This document shows positions 51,597 to 63,570 of a stretch of 64,000 bases of DNA, one piece after another (position 1 is the stretch's first letter; each line of letters opens with the position of its first letter). Source of the DNA: Chlorokybus atmophyticus (taxonomy: Eukaryota > Streptophyta > Chlorokybophyceae > Chlorokybales > Chlorokybaceae); NCBI GenBank assembly GCA_009103225.1, contig RHPI01002090.1, positions 675,375 to 739,374 of the forward strand. Reading direction: 5' to 3'. A program made the position numbers and the translations under genes. Below the pieces are notes generated by a model that ran no database searches, was not told the origin of the DNA, and worked only from the letters and a program-made list of their open reading frames with translations.

Positions 51597-54272
51597 TCAC
51601 GTTCGCCCATAGTCTTCTACAAGAGTGTTGAGTAGTGACATGCCACTGACCAGCTTGGTCGTGGCAACCACAAAGTCGTGTGACACTGACTCTTGCATAC
51701 TCCACCAGCGCAGCGCAGACACCTCCGCATATGTGACACCACCTACGAACACTACCAACACTCGAGAACGGCGCGAGCTCGCAGCGGGCTGTTGTTGCGA
51801 GGCCAATGAGGTGGACGCAGCGTGATCATCCTCGCCAACCATCGCATCAAAGTGCGGACCTGGCAGGTTTTTCAAAACATCCTCAATCGGCTTCCACCCT
51901 CCAGTGATGGCCTGTTGCACCAATCGTATGCTGAGAGGTGCGTATCCTGAGTATGTGAAGGCAATGTCAGTTGCCGCTGAATCGTCGTGATCGTCAACCA
52001 CCAGCTTCATGGCGCGCTTGATCAACGCATACGCGCCTTTGCCGTCCTGTTTGCGAAGAAGGCCAGCCTTCTCAAGGTTTGTGACGGTGAACAACTTATC
52101 AAACCCGTACGCGTGCAGCAGCTCCCGCCGGAAGGCGTCAAAATGCTTGCGCGGGAGCCCGTTGGAGGTGAGAGAGAGCAGGCATAGCAACCGCAGCACC
52201 GCCAGCAAGGGCTCCTGTTTGCACACCATCTCTTCCACGTACTCGCTGTTGGCGTCAAAATTACGGCCCTCAACCATGGCCTGCTCCATGTTTATCCTAG
52301 ACAGGAATGCGGGAGCCCGCGTCGCGACCGTTAACTGCTCGGCAATGCCGATATGTCGCTCAATCTCCGGTAGCGCGTTCAACTTCTTGACAAACTGCTT
52401 AATCTCGGCCACCTCCGGTGACAGCCCCTTGTAATCGGACCTTATTGTGGTGGCTCTTTCACGCAAGACCGCTCCGACTACGCTGAAATTTTTGTCACGG
52501 ATTTCCCGGAACAGTTTGTCCGATGAGTTGAGCGGGATTTTGACCTTCTTCGTGGTGGAGCTTGACGCGGCGCCAGCGGGGTCCTGAACCTTCTGTTCCA
52601 TCTCTACAGTCCCGTTGTTGATGCGCAGGATCTCGTCGATCAGCCCCTCGTACGTGAGTTGCGTGCACATTGGCGTCAACATGTCCACTTCGCGGTCGAT
52701 GAGCACCATCGTGTCGAACTCGGGTGGCGCGGTCCGGCCCTTTGTGGATTCCAGCAGCACCTCTCGGCGCATCCTCGCCATGATGTCCGCCACGGCATTC
52801 GCGCCTGCTCCCTTTCCCATCACGCGAGGGATGATGCCCCACGATGCCTGTACACAATGACAGCACTCAGCAGTTCAAAATCACATCATTGTGTTAACTG
52901 CTGGTGCTTAACAGCACAGCAGTGCTGCTGGAGTGAAATGATGGCTGCTTGCCTGTAGCTTTGTTAGCGCGCGTGCAAGGTAAAACAGCGAGCTGCGGTC
53001 CCCATCAACCGCGCACTCTTTGAAGGACATATCCATCTCCAAGGAAAGCACGTCTTCGTCAAAAGGTATAAACTCCAGCTCGTACTCGCCGATGGTGACG
53101 TCCCCCAGCACGCCTCTCTCTTCGAGGATCTTGTACATGCACACACCGCTGTGTTGTGTGTGTGGGACAAACAGATCCATCCAGCATACAGCATGCACAT
53201 CGAGTACCTTCTCGCAGACCATTGTTCGGCGCGGCACAAAGTACAGCGCCGAGTGCTTCGCTGCGTCTGTCTGTGCGTTGTGCTGAAGGTGCTGCGCTAT
53301 CATGTCCATGTACTGCAGTCTCGGCCGAACCAGGTACAGTATGTTCTTCACGTCGGTGATGATGGGCTCTGATGACAAGTGGTGCAACTGCACAACTCCA
53401 TGCTCCTGAGCAGCACAATCAGGGACAACATGAACCTAATCATCCTGCGGCAGTGGACAGGTGCATGGGCGTCTAATCTGGGCATACAGGTCACAAACAT
53501 CGCTTGGTCACCTTGAGCATGGAAGGCTGCGCTATCAAGGCCAAAGGGCCGCTAAGGTTGGGGTCCAGCACCAACACCTTCTTGCCTCGCATCTCCGGCT
53601 GGAGGAGCACATGCATGCAAACGGTGTCAGGCCCAACTAGATTTCCAACCGACGTCATTTGTGGATACGTAAGAGTACGCTTGCTGTCGCACATTAGCAC
53701 AATGCATTTGTCATGCAGCGCTTTCGTCCTGCTCTGTTTTGCAAGTTTGCAAGCTTGTAAGTTGCCAGCACACTGCAATGCGCTGGTATGCAATTTGAGC
53801 TCGCCATAACGGCACAATGACTGCTACCACGTGACCAAAGTTAGTCAAGGCTCTACAGTATGTGCGTTGTTGACGTGCATTATGCTTGTCGCTCAATGAC
53901 CCTGAGAGTAACGCATTCATGATTGTGCAAGCAGCAACAGTCGGAACAGCTGTGCGCAGTTGGAGCAACATTGTCGGTGGCAGCAGCATGACTGCCACTA
54001 CAAGTGTACGCTGTATGACCAGTGTACATTATTATTACTTCGGCGTTCAAGCAATCTGCTTGGTCGTTTCGACTATACGCAACACAATTGCGTGTCAGCA
54101 ACAGCCAATCAACCACGTTTGACAGCTGCAGGGCACTAACAACTAATGGAACCACCAACACCACTAGTGGTAACAACAACAGAGCGAGATCCCACGCCCA
54201 ACTCACCGAATCCAGCACGTCTATGAGCTCTTTGCGAGCCTGCTCGCCGCATGCCTGCGCCAGCGCCATCAT
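51597..54272 (-). CDS. VPS33: Vacuolar sorting protein VPS33 (Sec1/Munc18 family)
   Basis: Five exons: 54207-54272, 53512-53598, 53208-53405, 52953-53129 and 51597-52847; about 592 aa, the normal SM-protein length. Seen: ARKELIDVLDS and GKKVLVLDPNLSGPLALI at the N-terminus, EHGVVQLHHL, FVPRRTMVCEK, FDEDVLSLEMD, then EFDTMVLIDREVDMLTPMCT with QLTYEGLIDEI, and C-terminal VLVVFVGGVTYAEVSALR. These are hallmark Sec1-like blocks. Known: VPS33 is the SNARE-binding subunit of the HOPS and CORVET tethering complexes for fusion at endosomes and vacuoles. Intron 4 has a GC donor (CAG|GCAAGC at 52952). Intron 3 is short, about 78 bp, and reads through in frame, so an unspliced form would insert residues. 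Confidence 0.96.
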
Positions 54273-54474
54273 CGCCGCCCCTCTGTCAGCCCCGCACGCC
54301 CGCCCGCCGGCCGCAGCCTGGCCTGGGCGGCACTACAGGCCAGGCTGCATTGCTCACGTAAGTAAAGGTTGTTGCTCAGCAACTCATAGCTGCGGCGGCG
54401 GCGGCGGCGGCGGTGGTTGTTGATAGTACTTTGGTGACTGCTGTGGACGCAGTTACGCGCAAAGGTTGCTCGCC
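54273..54474. promoter_or_regulatory. Divergent promoter region
   Basis: About 200 bp between VPS33 (-) and NudC (+) start codons. A GGC trinucleotide run lies at about 54391-54414. No telo-box seen. Confidence 0.5.
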
Positions 54475-56550
54475 ATGGTGAGCTTGGAGGAGATGGAGGA
54501 CGACTCCGTCGTTGCTGCCCCGCCTGCTCAACCCGAGCACGACCAGGAGCTGGAGAAGCTGCTGTCCGCCCACGGGGCGCAGCCGCATGCGCTGCTCAGG
54601 ACCGTCTTCGACTTCCTGCGCCGCCGCTCAGCCTTCTTCTCTGAGGATGCCGCAGAGGTGTGTTTGTGGGAGCATCGGGCAGGTTGATGTGTTGGGCTCC
54701 TTGTGCGTCTCCGTCAGCAGTCGGTTGAGAGTGGCGTGCTCATGTGACCCTACCAAACTACTGTCGCATTGCATGCAGCATGCAGCGGTTGATGATCAGC
54801 GCTGTGTGTGACATGCATTGGGGTCCTGGATGGTCATTCTGCCGGCTAGCAAACAAGCTCGCACGGCCGGGTCGTTTGCAGCCTTCCAGATTGGCTGTGG
54901 GGTCAGCATGCCAGCAGTAAATGCAATTTGTACATTGAAATTCAGAGAATGTGCTTGATTGAGCAATGTCGTTGTCGTTGTGCATGGCGCAAGGTTGATG
55001 CTTACACCTTGTTTCCAGCCTTGAGGTGCACGATGGTCAACTTGCGTGCATCCCAGAACTGTGAGCTTGATGCAGGCCAAAGTGACAGAACTTGCAAGGG
55101 AGATGAAGCGTGCCCGCAGTGCAGACGATGAGGAGCTGAAGCGTAAGCAAGCGGATGCTAAGAAGCCAAAGGCCGCAAGTAGTGCCACTGTTGGTGTGTC
55201 GTCTCGAAGCACAACCAACACCAATGCAGCAGAAGGCTCTTTGACTCCAAGCGAAGATTTTGACCGTGCAGCTGTCATGCAGGTTACTTGTTTATGTCTG
55301 TGCCACCCTCCCGCTGCATGGGTCCACTTGCTTGCATAGACTGATAGATATGTGTTTACTTGCAACTTGCCAAGTAATGCTGATGTTGCAGGAAGTCGAG
55401 GAGATCAATCAGATCAAGGCGGGAAAGGGGCCAGCTGCGACAGCGGATGATGCAGATGCACAGAAGGCTGACACAGCGGAAGATGAGAAGGAGGAGGAGA
55501 AAGGCATAAGTAAGTTGATCTAGTAACGGCAGCATGTGTTTCAAGTGAAACACATGCTGCCGCTTCCTCCTTTTGAACACAACTAGTCTGTTGGCAGCAG
55601 CTGCGTGCTCATTTCCATTCTGCAGAGCCAAACAGCGGAAACGGAGGAGACCTTGAGCAGTATTCCTGGACGCAAACACTACAGGACGTCAATGTCACGA
55701 TGCCCATTCCTGCGGGCACCAAGGCGCGCTTTGTGGACTGCGTTATCAAGAAAGACTACATCAAGGCGGGTCTGAAGGGACAGCCGCCTGTCCTTGACGT
55801 GAGTGCCCTGTAGTCAAGTTTGATGAATATGCAAGTACGATGCATAAAACAGAACGTGCGTGCATGCTAACATGAGCACAATGTGATGAGTTACATCTTG
55901 TTGGTTGTGCAGGGCGCTCTTCACAAGCCAGTGCTCCCTGATGACTGTTTCTGGAGCATTGGTGGGCATTCGCATGTGCCGGATCAGCAGTACCAACATG
56001 TTGATTTCTTGCAGACTGTCACTCACTCCGCTGTTGTGCAGAGGATGGCAATACGCTCAACATCTTCCTGTCCAAGGTCAACCAGATGGAGTGGTGGAAT
56101 TGTATCCAGCAAGGTCATCCGGAGATCAATACGCAGAAGGTCGAGCCCGAGAACTCCAAACTATCTGATCTTGATGGAGAAACGCGTGCAACGGTTGAGA
56201 AGATGATGGTAAGGGACATAACTCCTTGCGACAGCGTGCTGTCTGCCAAGCAGCGCCTTTGAGATGTGCTGTGCGTCCACATTCTAAGTTCTCCACCCTG
56301 CAACTGCAGTACGATCAGCGACAGAAGTCGCTGGGCCTGCCCACAAGCGATGAACAATCCAAGCAGGACATCCTCAAGAAGTTCATGGCTCAGGTGATTT
56401 TTACAGATTGCACTTCAGGTTGGATGCGCTTTTGGCTGTGCTCATTGCCAATCACAACCACGTTTTGGATTGATGGCATTGCATTCTGACAATTGTGTTG
56501 TTGGTTTGCAGCACCCGGAGATGGATTTTTCAAAGGCAAAGATTAGCTAG
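54475..56550 (+). CDS. NudC domain protein (nuclear distribution protein C / BOBBER-like)
   Basis: Eight exons: 54475-54657, 55076-55282, 55392-55509, 55626-55798, 55913-55961, 56042-56208, 56310-56393 and 56512-56550; about 339 aa. Seen: an N-terminal helical region with [11 protein letters not shown], a charged middle with Lys/Glu/Asp runs, then a p23-like CS domain ([50 protein letters not shown]) and the C-terminal [14 protein letters not shown] followed by [12 protein letters not shown], both typical of NudC. Known: NudC proteins are HSP90-linked chaperones for dynein and other clients; plant BOBBER1 is a heat-related chaperone. The N-terminal dimerisation part is present. Confidence 0.95.
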
Positions 56551-56882
56551 GTTGTGCATGTAAGGCTCATCACAAAGATTGTGCCTGCATAGTTTGTTCT
56601 CTTCCCGACGTTGAGTGTTTTTGTTCTCTTCCCAACGGCTTGTTGGAGATTAAATGTTGCGTTGTAGACTGAGCACACTTCTTCAGTGTTCTTTCGCCCA
56701 CCTCTGTGTTGTTTGCGGTTGCACACACAGAGCCTTGCAATGCATATGTACTGGTCCTCACTACCCCAAGTAAACTCACGCTGTCCAGCATGACGTCACA
56801 GGTCTCTCTTCAACCCAGTAAGTTGGTTGATGCCGGCGTCTTTTACAGCTATCTAGCGTGCATGCATCACAAGGAGGCTGCA

Positions 56883-57119
56883 TTATGCACGATAGCGGCC
56901 GGCATCTGGGTCAGGTCCCAAATCCTTCGAGCCGCTGTTCATGAACTGTCCTCTGATGGCGACATTGGGGGGCTGCGGCTTGTTCGGGTCTACTCGTATG
57001 GGCTGCATGTCCCCCAGCGAGCGCAAGTAAACGGGTATGGACACCGCGGCCCCGCCCAACGCCACGGCTCCAATCCCCAGCGCCAGGTTCCCGAGCTGCC
57101 GACTGCTCTGTGGCGGCAT
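56883..57119 (-). CDS. Small single-pass membrane protein, 78 aa
   Basis: A single exon of 78 codons plus stop. Seen: a short polar start, one hydrophobic Gly/Ala helix (NLALGIGAVALGGAAVSIPV, about residues 10-29), then a Pro-rich segment and a tail with FMNSGSKDLGPDPDAGRY. The tail pattern and size suggest a conserved small mitochondrial or plastid membrane protein, but I cannot name the family. It is convergent with NudC, 330 bp between stops. The start is the first Met of the frame that keeps the helix near the N-terminus. Confidence 0.65.
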   Translation of the reverse strand: MPPQSSRQLGNLALGIGAVALGGAAVSIPVYLRSLGDMQPIRVDPNKPQPPNVAIRGQFMNSGSKDLGPDPDAGRYRA

Positions 57120-57565
57120 GCCTCACTGCAACTGCAGGGAAGAGCTCCAGTGGCAGCCTGGCTCATGGACAGCCTGCCAGACACTGAAGATCAGCGCAGT
57201 GCAACTGTGCGGCAACCAATGTGGCAAATGTATGGTGTGTGCAGCACCACATCTGCGTGCTGGAGATCTGACGTGGAATGAAAGCAAGACGCTAAAGGAA
57301 TACATACTAACACATGTAATGGCATGCAATACTGGCAAATTGCATGCCAGCGTTGGCGAACGCAGCGCATTATCGAAACAATAGTGTCGGAGATTTCTGT
57401 ACAATGCTCAGGCTGATCGCTCGAGCAGTGGTGCATGACCCCAGCACTTGACTATACAAGGCATTCCATCCAATGCCGCACCATGGAGGCCTAATGGAGA
57501 GCAGTAAACTAGAAATGCGCATTGCTTGACCTGCAATGACACAATAGCAACATCTTCAATCTCAC
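57120..57565. other. Intergenic
   Basis: No convincing gene; probably the 5' region of the small membrane protein and the 3' region of the next gene. Confidence 0.5.
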
Positions 57566-59917
57566 TCATGCACTCATATATTCTGCAATCGACAGCCAGG
57601 GTGGCTCCACCGGAACATAGCTATGGTGCCTCTTTTTCAATGAAACAATAGCCATCAGATGCAACGCAAAACCGCCCCGCCGTGTGAACCTATGGACTTG
57701 AACGAGCGGCAAACAAGTATGGAAGCCATGCAAGCTTCGCCGGCACATCACATCAGCCGGTATGGCAAACCAAGCCCGGATGAAGGGCCAGCGGCCGCAA
57801 AAGCTCTCCTGTGATCATGTATCTCTATCCAGTGTACTCGTATCCACACACACAAACTCAACAAGATGATAGTATAACGATCTGCGCACCATGCACTGCT
57901 GTCGTCCAGGGTTCCTCCTCGTCTCCGTCCCCGTCCTGCTCCTGCAGCTCCGCCGCCGCCGCAACCAGGCGATTTCAGTCCAAACTACGCAGAGCTCCCC
58001 CCTACCAGGGCTTGCTGATCATGAGTGGTAGCAGAAGACTGACAGCGGTAGTGGTTGTTGACAAACTGATTGCGTGAGTGCTACAAGGTTGGTGTGATAG
58101 TACAAAAACGCTGCAGGTGGCCTTGATGATGCTTGCCATGCACACAGGAAATAAGTTTGTCTTGGATGTGAGCCTGCTGCTATGTTTCAGCGTGTGGAGC
58201 ATGCAATGATAGCAGGGGTTCATGCATGCCAAGAGGAACGAACACAATGTCAAGAGCACCAAACAAAGACACATCTGTGCAGAGGACCAAGCGGATGTAT
58301 ACCTTTGGGGGCCAGCCACATTGAGGAGGACAACTGCACATGCTCACAAGTAGTAGTCATACGCACACACACTGCGTGCGTGCCACGTGTGTTAACATAC
58401 GTATTGTGCATACCAATGCAATCTCAACTACTCTGCGAACACTAACATGGCAAAAGCTATCCAATCACGCGGACACAACGAATGCTGCTGCTTTGCTGCA
58501 TATGCACAGAACTGGACATGTCAGGTCCTTATGGCACAGACACGGTCTCCGAGGACATACTGCGCACATGTGCGGAACGGATTTTGCAATTTGCAAGCAT
58601 ATGATTTGGTGTGCACTTGGTGCACGTGTGTGAGTGTGCGAGCATGAATCAGGTGAGCACTACTGCCATGTCGATGGAGTTGGTGGTTTTTCACCACTGC
58701 TAATCTCTGCTTGCCGACAAGCAGACCAGCAAGGCAACGCATTGCTACCACGTCTTGCAACATCAGCAACAACAGCGCCGAGCATACATAGGCGTGTACG
58801 AGCTGCAGCTACCACCTAAACATAAAGCTTATACTGCTCCGAATTACCTGTCTCTGTAAAGCAGCGAGTGGCGCGTGTCACTCAAGCCGCATGTATATTT
58901 GTGTCTGTACTATTCCACTATCACTGTAGCTACCTACCTCCTAATGGCTCCATCTGCGAGCGTCTAACATGCAGCGCCGGGCGCTCCATTGCTACCTCGT
59001 GTACACGTCCTCTTCGGGTACTTTCGATCCACTGCGGGGTCTGACGCTGCTTGCCGCTTGAGCTTGATGCTCTGTTCACAAAGACACACGCATGAGCACG
59101 CACACGCGGTAAGTAAACGCATGTGGCATGGGTCATGCCAAACATTCGCATAGGTAGCACACCTTTTGTTCTGCGAGCTGACAAAAATGCCGTAGGAGAA
59201 TGTTGTTCGCTTCGGTTCGAATCACTGCGGACGCACGGCGTAAATTGGGCCAGTTGATTCCCATTGTTTTAGCAACAGCGCTCTTACCTTGATCTGGCGG
59301 GGGCGCTGTAGTGTGCGTTGCAAGATAAGTAAAAGGTGCTGCTTGCTGCAAGCAAAACGCACACAGTTAAAAGTGCCGCACGCACGCGAACACAAACCAA
59401 CAAGAAAACATGATGATTGGCGGGACTGTTACAGACGGCTTGTAGCAGGTTGCAGTTGCACACACACAAATGCCCGTTCCATCTTGTATACAATGTGTTG
59501 GGTGTCCGACGAGTGTCTTATCACGTAGGGCAAACTGCTCACAGCATGCGACACAAGAAATCACCGTCACAACGTAGACCTGTCATTTTGATATTCACTG
59601 TGTCTGAGGTTAAAGTACACCGACAACTGCTTTACACTGTGTGTGTGAGTTTAACACCAGTACACTTGAGGACACTAAAGCAGATTCGACATCTCAACTG
59701 TGAACACAGCAGACAGGAACACGCTTGCAGACGCCTGGAGACTCACCGACGGCTGGCTATGTAGGTCAGCGGCGTGCTTCAGCTGCGAGAAATTACTGGG
59801 GTTGTACGACGGCAAGTCGGCCAGCCAGGGCATCGCACCTAACCGCACCGCACCGTAGCGCAAGCCCGTTTCAGCCGAAAGCAGCTCAAGCAGGCCCTGC
59901 AGCTTGAGCTCACCCAC
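57566..59917 (-). CDS. Unrecognised multi-exon gene
   Basis: Coding-like exons on the minus strand: 59747-59917 (57 codons, starting MGELKLQGLLELLSAETGL, donor GTGAGT), one ending at 59163 (with VAKTMGINWPNLRR and LLRHFCQLAEQK), 58996-59071 (Lys/Arg-rich), an acidic Asp/Glu stretch near 57890-57930, and a final block 57566-57751 ending at TGA. Exon 1 and the helical second exon look real; the links between later pieces are guesses, and the join of exons 1 and 2 is not in phase with the best acceptor, so an exon may be missing. A telo-box lies 35 bp upstream of the start. Function unknown. Confidence 0.4.
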
Positions 59918-59951
59918 TCACTCACCCACCCACCCACCCACCCGATCAAGT

Positions 59952-59960
59952 AAACCCTAG
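59952..59960 (-). promoter_or_regulatory. Telo-box upstream of the 59.9-kb start
   Basis: AAACCCTAG, followed leftwards by a (CCCA)n tract (about 59918-59943), just before the predicted minus-strand start codon. Confidence 0.5.
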
Positions 59961-60286
59961 CTTGCTTCTGTTCGCTAACAAACACCTATTTGCTTGCCTG
60001 CCGGCTTGCCCCAAAGCTGACCCGCACGCAGAACGTTGCGTCCAACGAAGCCAACACACTCCAGGCACCCGCAGCTGGCAGCAGCTGGTGGCGAGAGACC
60101 CACAGACCCACAGCAAACTGTATTGCAAGCCCTACTACCCGTTCGCTGCCACAGACGCCGCTGCGCCGTCAACCGCCACCTTCGCAGAGACAAGCGTGGC
60201 CAGGTGGGGCGGCCACCTGCCCTAACAGGATGCCACGTGGGTGCACGAGCGCGAGAAACCACTGCAATATCCAGGCGCGGCTTGGG

Positions 60287-60313
60287 TGACATGACTCGAC
60301 TCGAGTCATGTCA
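60287..60313. repeat. Perfect 13-bp inverted repeat
   Basis: TGACATGACTCGA (60287-60299) and TCGAGTCATGTCA (60301-60313) flank a single C. Confidence 0.95.
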
Positions 60314-60359
60314 TGTATGTCGTCTCCCGCCGAATCGGCGCTGCTGCAGTAGGGCCTAG

Positions 60360-61690
60360 GTCACCCTCCTGCCCTACAGGCCAATCCATCTGCGAATGTT
60401 GCATGTTGCATTACCAAGTAGCAAATGTGAAACAAAACCAACAGTAACGGAAGTGGACATGTTCCAACCTATGCCTTGTACATCCGCTTGCATCTGACTA
60501 TGACTTGTATGTGAGCCACATTCATATTATGTATACAATGATGCTATATGTTGATACGCTGAAACATGGTAATGCATGACGCTAACGTCTTTCAAGTTTG
60601 CGGAGAGGCCAAATACACAAGCAAGATTTAGCATATCAAGCAGCAGCTGCAAGTAGTAAGGAAAAGTTGATGTTGTATCATTTTCAATGAGATAATCTCA
60701 TCCGCAATGAAATCATGTATCACATTTTACAGTAAAATATAAATTTTGCGCAATTGCATTATACAGGTAATGCCAAATGTATGATGTAGTGGTTATAATT
60801 TTTGCTTTTCATTCTGTCCCCTACAATTGTGGGTTTTGATTACGACGGGTCAATAAAGAACATGTTGCGCCGCAAGTCGTAAATATTCTATCCACCGCAA
60901 AGCATGCATATGTAAAAAGATATGTAAGAACGGCAAAGCACACTTTGTACGGATGTTATGATGCATATGTAATTTAAGAAGTAGTTGAGCTGGCTTTGTC
61001 GATGTAACTGAGAAAGAATGATATAGTCTCATGTTTGGCAACCATGGGCGCATTCAAACAATGTTAAAGCAAGCGTCGTTAGCCTTCAAACGACATTTGC
61101 ACATCAAGTCGCTCCAATCTTGTTTGCAATTCTTGCTGCTGTAAGTTTTGCAACTGCTTTCATGCGTGATGCGCTTGAGACTTGCAACCGCCACACAATT
61201 CAATCAATCACAGCTGGTGTAGAAAATATATATTGTTTTATAACAAATCTCTTCAATAAGGCACGCGCCAAATGCAACCTCCACATGCGATGACATTGAA
61301 ATTATGCCCACATGTGAATACAAGTTTTGAATCATTGATATTAACAAAGCGGTGGCAATGCAGAATGGATTGCGACAATGAGACGCGTATCGGTTGTGCA
61401 ATATCCAGCTTCCACACTTAGCATAGGTGTAGAGCTAAGCTGCAGCACGCGCATTTGCAAAATAAAAGCTTATTTGGCTACCGTGGAGCGTCTGTAGCAC
61501 GAAACAGAGGGGCATTGGATTGGGTTGCAGGACGATAATAAACAATTCAACTATTGAATTAATATATAAATTAATATAAAAATTAAATCCGACCTCGTCA
61601 TTAAGCGCAGAGCGCAGCTTATTTGATGTGAAAAACTTGGGTTATCTAATTAATGACAACTGGGTACTTCTTATACTACCCACCTGTGGG
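60360..61690. other. AT-rich gene desert
   Basis: AT-rich, no open frame of note, no recognised RNA. Confidence 0.6.
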
Positions 61691-61886
61691 GGATTTTCGT
61701 ACGGGCGGTAAAGGCGTCATATGCCTTCACTCGTTGGTAAAGGTTGTCATATGCCTTTACCACCCGTAGTACAGTGTTCCAACTGCCTACAATGTGCCTT
61801 ATGTCTCTTGCTCCAGATCATGTGTTTTACATCGTTTAAAACAAGTGATGTACATGGGATTCCAACATAACAACCCACGAAAATCC
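61691..61886. repeat. Nested inverted repeat, MITE-like
   Basis: The outer arms GGATTTTCGT (61691-61700) and ACGAAAATCC (61877-61886) are perfect. The inner arms ACGGGCGGTAAAGGC (61701-61715) and GCCTTTACCACCCGT (61753-61767) match with one mismatch. The inner part also holds two GTCATATGCCTT copies. Confidence 0.7.
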
Positions 61887-62295
61887 GAGCACGCAACACT
61901 GCACCTCTTATACCCAGGTGCGAGGTGCTAAGCCTAACGGAGGTGGAATAAAAAAGCCATTGTCAACTGGCTTAGATTTTACTACTCAAGCGCTGCTAAG
62001 CGCATACGTGCAGCTATAGCTTCAACTGCTTGCAAAAGGAGAGATTATGCATTCGGAGGGATCGGTTGACTCGTGCAAAACACTACTTAAGTTTTAAGAA
62101 GTTATGTCGATACTAAATCACCGAAGCTGCTCAAGTTAAGTAGCGCAAATGGCAAGGCCACGATACTACAAGGTTGCCCATATGAGATGGAAGCCAGAAG
62201 TTGCGGGATGAGCTCGCATGTTGAACAGATTGTAAGTCAACTGTTCATTGATGCTTTTGTTTAATATGTTTGATCTCGCACTTGTGGTTGTAACT

Positions 62296-62641
62296 CACTC
62301 GTGTTTTTCATTCGGCACTTCTTTTAAGTCTTGCATATCACGAGTCAAGGCTATCTAATGCAAAGTATTTGCAACGCCTGCTGCATTGAGGTATGACAAT
62401 TTAGCATCCTGTGAAAATGCTCGATTCGCCCCGCAAGTACTGTGCAAGGCTTAACAGGCGATGTAAGTCACTTGTGTTTTTCATTTAGCACACACTGTTT
62501 GAAGTCTCGGGTATTGCGAGTCAAAGCTAGCCATTTCAAAGCCTTTGCAACGTCTGCTGCTTTGAATAAGGCAAGTTAATACTTGTGCGAAAGTGCTCGA
62601 TACGCTCCTCAAATGCTGCAAGGCTTGGCATGTCATGTTTA
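62296..62641. repeat. Diverged 173-bp tandem duplication
   Basis: Two copies starting CACTCGTGTTTTTCATT (62296) and CACTTGTGTTTTTCATT (62469). Both contain GCGAGTCAA/ACGAGTCAA, TTTGCAACG, CTGCTG and a GCAAGGCTT near the end. The copies are clearly related but decayed. Confidence 0.75.
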
Positions 62642-63254
62642 GATGTAAGAAACTACTTGCGTTATGGTGGTTGCTGCAGAATGCGTGCTCAGCAATCACT
62701 TATGTAAAGTATGACAATATGGTCGTATTGAGACAAGTTGGCCTTCAGTCATTAACGTTGTCATACAGACGGTCCATAACCGCATGCCAACACCGTCACA
62801 TTGGCACACGCAATGTGTCAACTACAAGAACAACTCTACATCAGAGGCAAGTCGCGGTGTAGTGTAAGGTGCACACATGTGTAGTAATTACGTCATTGTA
62901 ATAAGATGTAAGTGCGCGATAATTACGTTGCGCAGTACCTACATAACTACCTTAACTCTTGATAACACACCTTTGTGTTTGTGATGATATATATCATGTG
63001 CTTGATGCAAACAACTCTTGACACACACATTTTGCGTTGACCATCTAAAATATAAAAAAGTTATAATGTTTTTATGTCAATTGCTCACAGCAAAGTTGCT
63101 CAATACATGCTTGCAGATCCGCGCACCAACTCACGCACAAACCGAACCAAGTATCTGTTGCGAGTTTTGCAAATGCAAATCTAATGCGCACTGCCACTGC
63201 TTGAGATTGAGAAACGTGTCGTTAGCTAAGTGGATTGTGACGCCCCTCTAGCCT
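62642..63254. other. AT-rich intergenic
   Basis: No gene recognised. The right part is the likely 3' region of the small gene at 63255. Confidence 0.5.
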
Positions 63255-63570
63255 CTACTTCACAGCGCCTAACCGGCGCTGCGAGTCCTCGCGAAACAGG
63301 CTCTTGAGCTCAGTTATGGACGGCTCCATGCGCACCTCCATCGTCGTTAAGTTGTCGCGGACGAGGGCGTTATGAAATGCCACGCGCGGTTCGAGCTTTG
63401 TCTAATCGCCGTGACTATTGCCGTTGCCGTTGTGAAGATCGAAGCCCGTGAAGATGAGGGTTAGGGTTATGGTTAGGACTCTCCCTCCCCAGAATTGTAA
63501 TATAGCTTACGTGTAGGCGGCCGTAACAGTGAAACTGCCGTTGAAGCCATTGAAGCGGTGACGTTGCCAT
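63255..63570 (-). CDS. Small two-exon gene, 68 aa, unknown function
   Basis: Exon 1 63511-63570 (20 codons, start ATG at 63570, donor CAC|GTAAGC) and exon 2 63255-63401 (48 codons, acceptor GATTAG, stop TAG at 63255-63257) join in phase 0. The protein starts MATSPLQWLQRQFHCYGRLH and is basic at its N-terminus. Its second half is amphipathic and charged (VAFHNALVRDNLTTMEVRME, then ITELKSLFRED). Its size and composition would suit a small organellar accessory protein, but I do not recognise it. The GC-rich exons stand out from the surrounding desert. The 109-bp intron contains telomere-like CCCTAA units. Confidence 0.5.

Noticed and set aside
59205-59225. B-box-like GGTTCGAATCA, possible tRNA
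   Set aside because: It falls in a coding-like exon on the minus strand and has no matching A box or acceptor stem.
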